6,237 nucleotides of DNA from Acidimicrobiia bacterium UBA6912 (GCA_002450985.1 DKBA01000245.1:1800-8036); one strand, 5' to 3'. Counted from the stretch's first letter, positions 1-6,090 are shown. Notes: generated by a model not told the origin, from the letters alone. Made by a program: numbers and translations.

Positions 1-1898
1 CCCTGGCCCATCTCGGTCCAGCAGTGGCGGACCTCGACGCCGCCGTCGTCGTCGAAGCGGACGACGGCGCGTGAGATCTCGAGGAAGCCGTTGCCGAGTC
101 CGGAGTTCTTGAGGGCGAGCCCGAGCCCGACCGCCTTGCCGGCGGCGCGGGCGCCGTCGTAGTGCGGCTTCACCGCATCGAGGCACTGCCGGGCGCCCAG
201 GCAGCCGTCGTCCATGATCTGGCCGGGGCCCCAGACGTCACCCGGCTCGACGACGTTGCGGCTCCGCATCTCCCACCCGCTGATGCCCACCTTCTCGGCG
301 AGCCGGTCGAGCATGCCCTCGGTGGCGAACTGCGCCTGGTTGGCGCCGAAGCCGCGGAACGCCCCGCACACCGGGTTGTTGGTGCGCACCGCCACTGCCG
401 CGACGTCGACGTTGGGGATCTCGTAGGGGCCGCTGGCATGTCCCGCCGCACGCTCGAGCACCTTCATCCCGACCGAGGCGTAGGGCCCGCTGTCGCCGAT
501 CATGCGGGCCCGGTAGGCGAGCAGCTTGCCGTTCTCGTCGCAGCCGGCCGTCGCCTCGATGCGGATCGGGTGGCGCTTGGCGTGCATCAGCAGCGATTGG
601 GGGCGGGTCAGGGTGCACTTCACCGGCCTGCCGAGCTTGAAGGCGGCGAGGGCGGTGTGCGCCTGGTTCGACATGTCCTCCTTGCCCCCGAAGGCCCCGC
701 CGTTCGACACGAGCTCGACGGTGACGCGGTCATGGGGAACGGCCAGCATGTCGGCGATCTGGTCGCGGTCGTCCCAGACACCCTGCCCGCCGGAGTACAC
801 CATGAGGGTGCCGTCCTCTCGGGGGACGGCGAGGGTCGACTCGGGTTCGAGGAAGGCGTGCTCGACCCGCTGGGTGGTGAAGGTCTCGGACACGGTGTGG
901 GCGCACCCGGCGAGGGCGGCGTCCACGTCGCCCCGGTGATACACGGAGCGCGACAGCACGTTGCCCTCGAGTCCCCACACGGCGTCCTCGTCGGCGGCGA
1001 GGGCGCTGTCCGCATCGGCGTAGACCTCGAGCTCGTTGTACTCGATGGCGATGAGCTCGGCAGCGGCGCGGGCGGTCTGCACGTCCTCGGCGACCACCAC
1101 CGCCATCACGTCACCCAGATACGAGGTGCGCTGGCCCTCCCCGATCATCACCGGCCAGTCCTTGTGGATGATGCCGACGCGCTGTACGCCCGGGATGTCG
1201 GCGGCGGTGTAGACGGCGATCACCCCATCGATGGCGAGCGCGGGCGAGGTATCGATCCGCAGCACGTCGGCGCGGGCGTGATCGGCGAGGCGCAGCGCAG
1301 CGTGCAGCATGCCGGGCACCCGCATGTCGTCGATGTAGCCGCGGTCGCCGAGCGCGAGCTGCTCGGCCTCGTACTTCTTGCCGCGGTCACCGATAGACCG
1401 GGGCAGCGGCGGCGGCTCGATGACGACACCGTCGCGCAGCGTCTCGATGGCCTCGAAGATCTTGGTGTAGCCGGTGCACCGGCAGAGATGGCCGCCGAGC
1501 CGTCCCGCCGCCGTCTCCCGGGTGAGGTCCTTGCCCTTCTGGTCGAGCAGCGACTTCGTCCTCACCAGGATGCCCGGCGTGCAGAACCCGCACTGGAGGG
1601 CGCCGGTGGCGGCGAACGCCCCCGCCAGCCGCTCTCGCTCCTCCACCGCGAAGCCCTCGAGCGTCGTCACCCCCTTGCCTTCGGCCTTCTCCATCGAGAC
1701 GAGACAGCTCTGGATCGGTTTGCCGTCGAGCAGCACCGTGCAGGCGCCACACTGGCCGGACGGAGAGCAGCCGTCCTTGGGTGAGGTGACGTCGAGCTCC
1801 TCGCGGAGGGCGGCGAGGAGATGGGGATGATCGGCGCGCACGACGGCGGGCTCCCCGTTGACGGTGAGGTGAGTCGTTCCCGTCGACGCCAGCGTCAT
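1..1898 (-). CDS. Molybdenum hydroxylase, xanthine dehydrogenase family, fused [2Fe-2S] and Mo-binding parts (partial, 3' end off window)
   Basis: The frame is open without a stop from the ATG at 1898-1896 to the left edge: 632 codons, with the C-terminus missing. Residues 10-65 form a plant-type ferredoxin domain with candidate cluster cysteines C44, C50, C53 and C65. A second [2Fe-2S] domain has C103/C106 (QCGFCTPG) and C139/C141 (HLCRCTGY). After a short linker (about 155-178) the Mo-binding part begins, with GQGVWDD (371-377), NGGAFGGKEDM (399-409), and NNPVCGAFRGFGANQ (507-521); it ends at a TEMGQG motif at the edge. No FAD domain lies between the Fe-S and Mo parts, as in XdhD-type and selenium-dependent xanthine dehydrogenase-like proteins; an FAD subunit would have to be separate. 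Such enzymes hydroxylate purines or other N-heterocycles in the cytoplasm using Mo-pterin; electrons pass through the Fe-S clusters. The catalytic Glu would lie beyond the window. GGAAGAGGG ends four bases before the ATG and supports this start. The neighbouring importer favours a purine-like substrate, but specificity cannot be read here. Confidence 0.93.
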   Translation of the reverse strand, partial: MTLASTGTTHLTVNGEPAVVRADHPHLLAALREELDVTSPKDGCSPSGQCGACTVLLDGKPIQSCLVSMEKAEGKGVTTLEGFAVEERERLAGAFAATGALQCGFCTPGILVRTKSLLDQKGKDLTRETAAGRLGGHLCRCTGYTKIFEAIETLRDGVVIEPPPLPRSIGDRGKKYEAEQLALGDRGYIDDMRVPGMLHAALRLADHARADVLRIDTSPALAIDGVIAVYTAADIPGVQRVGIIHKDWPVMIGEGQRTSYLGDVMAVVVAEDVQTARAAAELIAIEYNELEVYADADSALAADEDAVWGLEGNVLSRSVYHRGDVDAALAGCAHTVSETFTTQRVEHAFLEPESTLAVPREDGTLMVYSGGQGVWDDRDQIADMLAVPHDRVTVELVSNGGAFGGKEDMSNQAHTALAAFKLGRPVKCTLTRPQSLLMHAKRHPIRIEATAGCDENGKLLAYRARMIGDSGPYASVGMKVLERAAGHASGPYEIPNVDVAAVAVRTNNPVCGAFRGFGANQAQFATEGMLDRLAEKVGISGWEMRSRNVVEPGDVWGPGQIMDDGCLGARQCLDAVKPHYDGARAAGKAVGLGLALKNSGLGNGFLEISRAVVRFDDDGGVEVRHCWTEMGQ

Positions 1899-1950
1899 GT
1901 CACCCTCTTCCGTTGGCTCGCGAGCCTCACTTTGCCACGAACCCACCGAC

Positions 1951-1965
1951 TTAACAATCTGTCAA
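1951..1965. promoter_or_regulatory. Candidate operator, imperfect palindrome TTAACA-ATC-TGTCAA
   Basis: The half-sites TTAACA and TGTCAA are inverted repeats with one mismatch in six, separated by three bases. Read on the minus strand, the site is TTGACA-GAT-TGTTAA, so it overlaps a consensus -35 hexamer for the Mo hydroxylase; its centre is 60 bp upstream of that start codon. A related site with the same 6-3-6 geometry occurs at 2750-2764 before the transporter operon. An HTH regulator encoded between the two sites is an obvious candidate to bind them. Function is inferred from symmetry, position and recurrence only. Confidence 0.45.
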
Positions 1966-2056
1966 ACTGCCGCGCCCCGAGGGCCGGAATCCTCTCGCCA
2001 CGGCCGGGCCGCGAGCAAGGCGCGGTCAGTGCGGGATAGCATCGCCGCAGCGAGCC

Positions 2057-2062
2057 GGGAGG
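2057..2062 (+). promoter_or_regulatory. Ribosome binding site of the YkoF-like gene
   Basis: GGGAGG lies three bases before the ATG at 2066. The spacing is shorter than usual, but there is no other plausible in-frame start with a better site, and the protein reads as a complete domain from this ATG. Confidence 0.5.
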
Positions 2063-2065
2063 CAG

Positions 2066-2302
2066 ATGCAGGCACGAGCCGAGTTCACGGTGGAACCCTT
2101 CGTCGACGGGAATCCCGGGCCCCACGTCTTGGCTGCGGTCGACGCCGTTCGGGTGAGCGGGCTCGACCCCCAGATCGGGCCGTTCGCAACGGTGGTCGAA
2201 GGTGATGCCGTCCACGTCACCGACGCCCTCCTGGCCATGCTGACGGCGGCACGGCGCACCGGGGCCACGCGGGTGTCGGTTCAGATCGACTTCCACGATT
2301 GA
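2066..2302 (+). CDS. Small YkoF/MTH1187-type (thiamine-binding-like) protein
   Basis: A 78-residue cytoplasmic protein with no signal peptide or membrane segment. The pattern is a beta strand (EFTVEPF, 6-12), a helix with VLAAVDAVRVSGL, the signature-like segment GPFATVVEGDAVHV (38-51), a helix (DALLAMLTAARRTGATRV) and a final strand (VSVQIDF). This matches the ferredoxin-like fold of the MTH1187/YkoF superfamily. Members bind thiamine or its pyrimidine part, or have unknown small ligands. The length is at the short end, corresponding to a single domain. The stop is one base before the ATG of the HTH gene, so the two are probably co-translated. Why it sits between a Mo hydroxylase and a BMP-type importer is unclear; a ligand-sensing or binding role is possible but unproven. 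I am fairly confident of the fold assignment and not of the ligand. Confidence 0.7.
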   Translation: MQARAEFTVEPFVDGNPGPHVLAAVDAVRVSGLDPQIGPFATVVEGDAVHVTDALLAMLTAARRTGATRVSVQIDFHD

Positions 2303-2303
2303 C

Positions 2304-2672
2304 ATGGGAGACACCGAGGCCCATCCCGTGTTCATCGCCATCGAGCCGCTGCTCGCCATCGTCGGCGGCGAGGTCCTCTCCCCCGACGATGTCGCAACCG
2401 GCGACATCCCCATCGAGTGGAACGGCGAGACGATCGGTGGGATCCGGCTGGGCTCGCTGAGCGACGCCCTCGACCGCATGGTGGGACACATCGAGGCGGA
2501 GCTGGGAGCTCCGCTCGCCGACCTCGGCCGCACGGCGAAGCAGCGGGCGGTCCACATGCTCGACGAGCAGGGCGCCTTTCTCCTTCGCAAGTCCATCGAC
2601 GACATCGCAGACCGCATGGGCGTCAGCCGCATCACCGTCTACAACTACCTGTCGCAGTCGCGGGTCACATGA
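2304..2672 (+). CDS. Small HTH transcriptional regulator (DauR/YheO-like HTH_22 C-terminus)
   Basis: A 122-residue protein. Residues 79-120 read as an HTH domain: the lead-in KQRAVHMLDEQGAFLLR (79-95), then SIDDIADRMGVSRITVYNYL (97-116), with GVSR at the turn and TVYNYL as recognition helix. This is the characteristic pattern of the C-terminal domain of DauR/YheO-like regulators. The N-terminal 75 residues are much shorter than the PAS-like domain of YheO. They contain a hydrophobic segment (FIAIEPLLAIVGGEVL), a strand-like stretch (DIPIEWNGETIGGIRL, 34-49) and a helix (DALDRMVGHIEAELG); I cannot assign this part to a named domain. The ATG follows the preceding stop by one base and has no clear Shine-Dalgarno sequence of its own, which suggests translational coupling. 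By position it is the likely regulator of the divergent Mo hydroxylase and/or the downstream importer. The target is inferred. Confidence 0.8.
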   Translation: MGDTEAHPVFIAIEPLLAIVGGEVLSPDDVATGDIPIEWNGETIGGIRLGSLSDALDRMVGHIEAELGAPLADLGRTAKQRAVHMLDEQGAFLLRKSIDDIADRMGVSRITVYNYLSQSRVT

Positions 2673-2678
2673 CCTCGG

Positions 2679-2716
2679 CGGGTACCGTCACCCGGGGCCG
2701 AACGGCACTATTCGGC
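2679..2716 (+). terminator. Two small tandem hairpins after the regulator gene, possible weak terminator
   Basis: CGGGT (2679-2683) pairs with ACCCG (2690-2694) around a 6-base loop. GCCGAA (2697-2702) pairs with TTCGGC (2711-2716) around an 8-base loop. They begin 7 bases after the regulator stop codon. No run of T follows, so an intrinsic terminator is not certain; they could be 3'-end stabilisers or chance pairings in GC-rich DNA. Confidence 0.3.
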
Positions 2717-2735
2717 AGGCCCTCGGCGCGCATCA

Positions 2736-2764
2736 TTGGCAGGAGCGGGTTGACACTTTGTAAG
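2736..2764 (+). promoter_or_regulatory. Candidate promoter of the ABC importer operon (TTGGCA-N17-TGTAAG)
   Basis: A -35-like TTGGCA at 2736-2741 is followed after exactly 17 bases by TGTAAG at 2759-2764, which matches the -10 consensus at four of six positions. It lies 60-90 bases upstream of the preferred ATG at 2824. The second copy of the palindrome (2750-2764) covers the spacer and the -10, a typical place for a repressor. An alternative reading takes TTGACA (2750-2755) as -35, but no good -10 is found at 16-18 bp. Confidence 0.35.
2750..2764. promoter_or_regulatory. Candidate operator, second copy TTGACA-CTT-TGTAAG
   Basis: The same 6-3-6 geometry as the site at 1951-1965: TnACA, three bases, TGTnA. 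Internal symmetry is weaker (four of six), but the two sites together define TTRACA-N3-TGTMAR. It stands in the only non-coding gap before the importer operon, downstream of the HTH gene. If the importer instead began at the upstream GTG (2767), the site would end two bases before the start codon. Confidence 0.42.
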
Positions 2765-2823
2765 TTGTGTGCCGCTGGAGCACGACGAACGGGAGCGACG
2801 GTGCGAGCTCGGACCGCTCGGAC

Positions 2824-4023
2824 ATGACCACTGCCGGCAACGCGCTGCGGGTTCGCTCCCGCTTCGTCGCCTACCTGGTCCCCATCGCCGCCGTGCTCGC
2901 CGCCCTGCTGCTCGGGGCGATCATGCTCGTGCTGCTCGACGCCGACCCCATCGAGGGGTTCAAGGCGATGTTCCAAGGCGCCTTCGGTAGCGCCGACGCC
3001 CTCACCGCGACTGCGCTCAAGGCCACACCGCTGCTCTTCGTCGGCGTCGGCATCACCATCGCCTTCCGCGCCAACGTGATCAACATCGGCGGCGAGGGCC
3101 AGATGGTCGCCGGCGGGCTGCTCGCCACGGGCGTCGCCCTCGGCCTCCCTGACTGGCCCGCCGTCATCATGCTGCCGACGGTGCTCATCGCCGGCCTGAT
3201 CGGAGGGGCGCTGTGGGGCGCCGTTCCCGGAGCGCTCAAGGCCTACTACGGCGTCAACGAGATCCTGAGCACCATCATGCTCAACGTCGTGGCCGTGCAG
3301 CTGATGAACTTCCTGCTGCGGGGCCCGATGATCGACCCGGGCGAGATCGAGCGCGGCACCCGGATCCCGCAGACCGCACGTTTGCAGGAGGGCGCCGACC
3401 TCCCACTCCTCTTCGGCAGCGGCCGGCTCCACATCGGACCGCTGCTGGCCGTGCTCAGCGCCATCGCCGCCTACATCCTCTTGTGGCGCACCCCCATCGG
3501 CTACCGGCTGCGGGCGGTGGGCCAGAGCAAGGACGCAGCCCAGTACGCCGGGATGCCGGTGAAGCGCACCATCGTCCTGGCGATGACGCTCAGCGGCGCC
3601 CTCTGCGGGCTCGCCGGCGCCGTGCTCGTCTTCGGCTCGGAGAGCCACCGCATGGTCACAGACGGCTCGACCGCCGGGTTCACGGGGAGCGCCGGGTTCA
3701 ACGGCATCGTCGCCGCCCTGTTCGGCGGGTTGCATCCGCTGTGGACGATCCCTGCGTCGTTCCTGTTCGGCGGCCTCCTCGTCGGAGGCAACGCGCTGCA
3801 GCGCGCGGTGCAAGTGCCGACGGCGCTGATCCTCGCCCTCAACGGCCTCATCGTCGTCTTCGTCGTCGCCAGCGACCGGTATCGCAGGACGCTGCAGGAG
3901 CGGGCCTCCGAGGCCGAGACGGCGGCGCGCCTGGCCGCCGAAGCTGCGGCCACACCGACCGGGCCTCCCCCCGACGCGACGCCGCCCGAACCCCCGATCG
4001 ATACACGGGCGGAGCCCCCGTGA
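2824..4023 (+). CDS. BMP-type ABC importer permease 1 (nucleoside/purine-like, NupP/YufP family)
   Basis: An inner-membrane permease of 399 residues from the ATG at 2824. The first membrane segment is about residues 14-38. A conserved family block AFRANVINIGGEGQ lies at 80-93, and GVNEILSTIMLN at 143-154. GYRLRAVGQSKDAAQYAGM begins at 226 and is the cytoplasmic loop expected to contact the ATPase. Several further hydrophobic segments follow. An in-frame GTG at 2767 would add 19 polar residues; I prefer 2824 because the membrane segment then begins at normal distance and the upstream stretch contains the candidate promoter, although neither start has a strong ribosome binding site. The last 50 residues (350-399) form an unusual Ala/Glu- then Pro-rich hydrophilic tail. 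The stop overlaps the GTG of permease 2 by four bases (GTGA). Specificity within the BMP class (purine nucleosides, purines, riboflavin-like compounds) cannot be read from the permease. Confidence 0.92.
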   Translation: MTTAGNALRVRSRFVAYLVPIAAVLAALLLGAIMLVLLDADPIEGFKAMFQGAFGSADALTATALKATPLLFVGVGITIAFRANVINIGGEGQMVAGGLLATGVALGLPDWPAVIMLPTVLIAGLIGGALWGAVPGALKAYYGVNEILSTIMLNVVAVQLMNFLLRGPMIDPGEIERGTRIPQTARLQEGADLPLLFGSGRLHIGPLLAVLSAIAAYILLWRTPIGYRLRAVGQSKDAAQYAGMPVKRTIVLAMTLSGALCGLAGAVLVFGSESHRMVTDGSTAGFTGSAGFNGIVAALFGGLHPLWTIPASFLFGGLLVGGNALQRAVQVPTALILALNGLIVVFVVASDRYRRTLQERASEAETAARLAAEAAATPTGPPPDATPPEPPIDTRAEPP

Positions 4024-4952
4024 GCCAGTTCTTCACCGAAGCGGTGCTCATCGCCACGGTCGCGTCCGGGATCCGTCTCGCCGTTCCGCTGCTCCTCGCC
4101 TCGCTCGGAGAGACGTACGGCCAGCGCAGCGGCGTTCTCAACCTCGGCGTCGACGGCATCATGCTGCTCGGTGCGTTCGGCGGCTACTACGCCGTGCTCG
4201 AGACCGGGAACGTGTGGCTCGGCCTCCTGGTCGGCATCGGGATCGGCATCCTCCTCGGTCTCGCCACCGCGCTGATCTCGGTCACGCTGCGCGCCGAGCA
4301 GGGGATCTCCGGGATCGGCGTCTACCTGTTCGGGCTGGGGATGAGCGACCTGTTGTTCCAGCGACTCGTCGGCACGCCGACCCCGATCAGCAAGTTCCCC
4401 AAGCTCGACATCCCCGGGCTGAGCGACATCCCGTGGCTCGGCGAGATGCTGTTCCAGCACAGCATCATCGTCTATGTGGCCTTCGGTCTCGTCCCCTTCA
4501 GCATGTTCGTGATCAACAGAACCGTGTTCGGGATGAAGATCCGCTCAGTCGGCGAGAACCCGGAGGCGGCGGACAGCCTGGGCGTCTCCGTGGCCAAGGT
4601 GCGGTACGCGACGGTGACCATCGGCGGCATGCTGGCCGGTGTGGCGGGCGCCGCCCTCGCCATCGACCTCGGCATCTTCCAGCAGAACCTGACCAACGCA
4701 CAGGGCTTCATCGCCATCGCCCTGGTCTACTTCGGGGCTTGGCGGCCGCTCGGCGTGATGGCGGGGGCGCTGCTGTACGGGTTCGTCAACGCGCTCGTGC
4801 TGCAGTTCAAGACCCTCGGCATCATCCCGCAGAGTTGGTCGGACATCGCGGCTATGGCGCCCGCCGTCATCACCATCCTCGCCCTGGTGGTGGTCGCCCG
4901 CCGCTTCCGCCAGCCCGCTGCGTTGACCAAGCCTTTCACGAGAGGGGCCTGA
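4020..4952 (+). CDS. BMP-type ABC importer permease 2 (NupQ/YufQ family)
   Basis: An inner-membrane permease of 310 residues. The frame is open upstream, but the GTG at 4020, overlapping the permease 1 stop in a GTGA, gives the normal family N-terminus and length. Conserved features are GETYGQRSGVLNLGVDGIMLLGAF (positions 30-53; the family usually has Glu where D45 stands), a periplasmic-type loop with VGTPTPISKFPKLDIPGL, and the ATPase-contact loop GMKIRSVGENPEAADSLGV starting at 171. About eight or more hydrophobic segments are visible, including GIGIGILLGLATALI and the C-terminal AVITILALVVVARRF. It pairs with permease 1 to form the transmembrane channel. The four-base overlap implies translational coupling and equal synthesis. 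Forty-three bases separate it from the lipoprotein gene. Confidence 0.94.
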   Translation: MSQFFTEAVLIATVASGIRLAVPLLLASLGETYGQRSGVLNLGVDGIMLLGAFGGYYAVLETGNVWLGLLVGIGIGILLGLATALISVTLRAEQGISGIGVYLFGLGMSDLLFQRLVGTPTPISKFPKLDIPGLSDIPWLGEMLFQHSIIVYVAFGLVPFSMFVINRTVFGMKIRSVGENPEAADSLGVSVAKVRYATVTIGGMLAGVAGAALAIDLGIFQQNLTNAQGFIAIALVYFGAWRPLGVMAGALLYGFVNALVLQFKTLGIIPQSWSDIAAMAPAVITILALVVVARRFRQPAALTKPFTRGA

Positions 4953-4984
4953 CCCCCCAGAACCGAAGCGAGAGAGACCGAGAG

Positions 4985-4989
4985 AGGAG
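4985..4989 (+). promoter_or_regulatory. Ribosome binding site of the substrate-binding lipoprotein gene
   Basis: AGGAG sits six bases before the GTG at 4996 and is the best-placed site in the window; it decides for the GTG rather than the internal ATG at 5011. It follows a purine-rich stretch with CGAGAGAG repeated at 4969-4976 and 4979-4986. Confidence 0.7.
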
Positions 4990-4995
4990 CACATC

Positions 4996-6042
4996 GTGAA
5001 CCGACACCGCATGAGAGGGACGTGGCTGATACTGGCCGTGGTGTTCACGTTGCTGGTCGCCGCCTGCGGCGGCGACGACGACGATGCCACCACCACCACG
5101 ACCGGGGAGCCGAGCGGGACCGCGGGGCAGACGACCACGGCGGCGAGCGGTGAGGCCTTCCGCATCGCCATCGTGGCGCCGTCCGCGTCGAACGACCTGG
5201 CCTTCAGCCAGTCGATCGTCGATGCCGTCAACGTCGTCAGCGCAGAACGCGCCAACGTCGAAGTCGACGTCACCGACGGCACCTTCGTCGTCGAGGACGC
5301 GGCGGCGGCGATTCGGGACTACGCATCGCAGGGCTACGACCTGGTGATCGCCCATGGATCGCAGTACGGCGGCTCGCTCCAGGAGATCGCCCCGGACTTC
5401 CCCGACGTCTCCTTCGCCTGGGGGACGGCGGCCGACACATTCGGCCTCGACAACGTCTTCTCCTATGAGGCCGCGTCGGACGAGGGCGGATACGTCATGG
5501 GCGTCATGGCCGCCGCGCTGAGCGAGAGCGGCGTGATCGGTGTCGTCGGACCCGTCGAGGTCGGCGACGCCAAGCTCTACGTCGACGGCTTCAAGGCCGG
5601 CGCAGAGGCGAACGACTCCGGCGTCACCGTGAACGTGAACTACACCGGATCGTTCTCGGACGTCGCCCTCGCCTCGGAGGCGGCCCAGGCGCAGATCTCC
5701 GCCGGTGCCGACGTGCTGAGCGGGACCGCCCAGATGGTCGTCGGCGCCGTCAGCGTCGCCAACGATGCCGGCGTGCTGTGGTTCGGCACGCAGGCCAACC
5801 AATCGAGCCTCGGCGGCATCGTCGTCGCCAGCCAGGTGTACAAGTGGGAGGTCGTCCTTCGCGACATCCTCGACAAGATCGAGCAGGGCACGCTCGGCGG
5901 CACGGTCTACGAGATCAACCTCGACAACGGCGGCGAGGTGATCGAGTACAACCCTGCCTTCACGCTGCCCGAGGACGTCACCCAACTCGCCGAGCAGACC
6001 ATCGCGGGCATCATCGACGGCTCGATCTCGACGGGCCAGTAA
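4996..6042 (+). CDS. BMP-family substrate-binding lipoprotein of the ABC importer
   Basis: A 348-residue exported lipoprotein. The signal peptide has basic residues (R3, R5, R7), a hydrophobic core (WLILAVVFTLLVA) and a lipobox LVAAC with the lipidated Cys at 24. A flexible Asp/Thr-rich tether (about 25-53) follows, and then the binding domain starting AFRIAIVAPSASNDLAFSQS. Further BMP-family features are HGSQYGG, the segment around YEAASDEGGYVMGVMAA (starting 157), the GVIGVVGPVEVGDAKLYVDGF region, and YKWEVVLRDIL near W284. Family members (BmpA, PnrA, NupN) bind purine nucleosides, while others bind riboflavin or unrelated ligands, so the ligand is a reasoned guess supported by the nearby Mo hydroxylase. 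The protein is anchored to the outer face of the cytoplasmic membrane and delivers substrate to the two permeases. It belongs to the same operon; the GC hairpin after it may separate its expression level from that of the ATPase. Confidence 0.93.
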   Translation: MNRHRMRGTWLILAVVFTLLVAACGGDDDDATTTTTGEPSGTAGQTTTAASGEAFRIAIVAPSASNDLAFSQSIVDAVNVVSAERANVEVDVTDGTFVVEDAAAAIRDYASQGYDLVIAHGSQYGGSLQEIAPDFPDVSFAWGTAADTFGLDNVFSYEAASDEGGYVMGVMAAALSESGVIGVVGPVEVGDAKLYVDGFKAGAEANDSGVTVNVNYTGSFSDVALASEAAQAQISAGADVLSGTAQMVVGAVSVANDAGVLWFGTQANQSSLGGIVVASQVYKWEVVLRDILDKIEQGTLGGTVYEINLDNGGEVIEYNPAFTLPEDVTQLAEQTIAGIIDGSISTGQ

Positions 6043-6055
6043 CGACCGACGATCC

Positions 6056-6082
6056 GGCCCCGGGGAACCGCTCCCCGGGGCC
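6056..6082 (+). terminator. Perfect GC-rich stem-loop between lipoprotein and ATPase genes (attenuator or mRNA stabiliser)
   Basis: GGCCCCGGGGA (6056-6066) and TCCCCGGGGCC (6072-6082) are perfect inverted repeats of 11 bp with a 5-base loop ACCGC. The structure begins 13 bases after the lipoprotein stop and ends before the ATPase ribosome binding site. There is no T run, so full intrinsic termination is doubtful. In transport operons such hairpins often protect the message of the highly made binding protein from 3' decay or cause partial termination. Confidence 0.6.
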
Positions 6083-6090
6083 CGGAGCGC

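Larger units (their letters stand above)
1899..2065. promoter_or_regulatory. Divergent promoter region between the Mo hydroxylase and the YkoF-like/regulator pair
   Basis: This 167-bp non-coding gap separates two divergently oriented transcription units, so promoters for both should lie here. On the minus strand it contains a perfect -35-like TTGACA (1965-1960), but no convincing -10 follows at 16-18 bp. On the plus strand a weak -10-like TAGCAT sits at 2037-2042, 23 bases before the ATG at 2066, without a good -35. Minus-strand GGAAGAGGG (1911-1903) is the ribosome binding site of the Mo hydroxylase. Plus-strand GGGAGG (2057-2062) is the likely site for the YkoF-like gene. The 1945-1968 part is distinctly more AT-rich than its surroundings, which is consistent with a control region. 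Confidence 0.6.

Noticed and set aside
162..1784. Long plus-strand open frame (540 codons) opposite the Mo hydroxylase
   Set aside because: Its translation is Ala/Gly/Val/His-rich without family motifs and lies antisense to a frame with clear [2Fe-2S] and Mo-binding motifs; it is a high-GC shadow.
1895..2635. Minus-strand frame of 246 codons opposite the YkoF-like and HTH genes
   Set aside because: It overlaps the Mo hydroxylase start and lies antisense to two genes with recognisable motifs; its own translation is Ser/Arg/Pro-rich and low in information.
1899..2823. Thiamine or purine riboswitch in the two intergenic regions
   Set aside because: No conserved riboswitch core could be recognised by eye, and the gaps are mostly short, GC-rich and contain promoter-like and palindromic elements instead.
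2665..3813. Minus-strand frame of 382 codons opposite permease 1
   Set aside because: It is full of Glu/Gln/His/Gly repeats typical of antisense translation of a GC-rich membrane protein gene; the plus-strand permease explains the region.
3213..4019. Upstream in-frame extension of permease 2 (about 269 codons) as a possible fusion protein
   Set aside because: The extension is Arg/Pro-rich, out of frame with permease 1 motifs in the same DNA, and the GTG at 4020 gives the normal N-terminus.
4944..4956. GGGG-CCTGA-CCCC around the permease 2 stop as a terminator
   Set aside because: The stem is only 4 bp with no T run, and the lipoprotein gene follows after 43 bases in the same operon.
4969..4987. 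CGAGAGAG direct repeat with a 10-base period before the lipoprotein gene
   Set aside because: Two short purine-rich copies are best explained as part of the ribosome binding region; there is no evidence for a repeat element.
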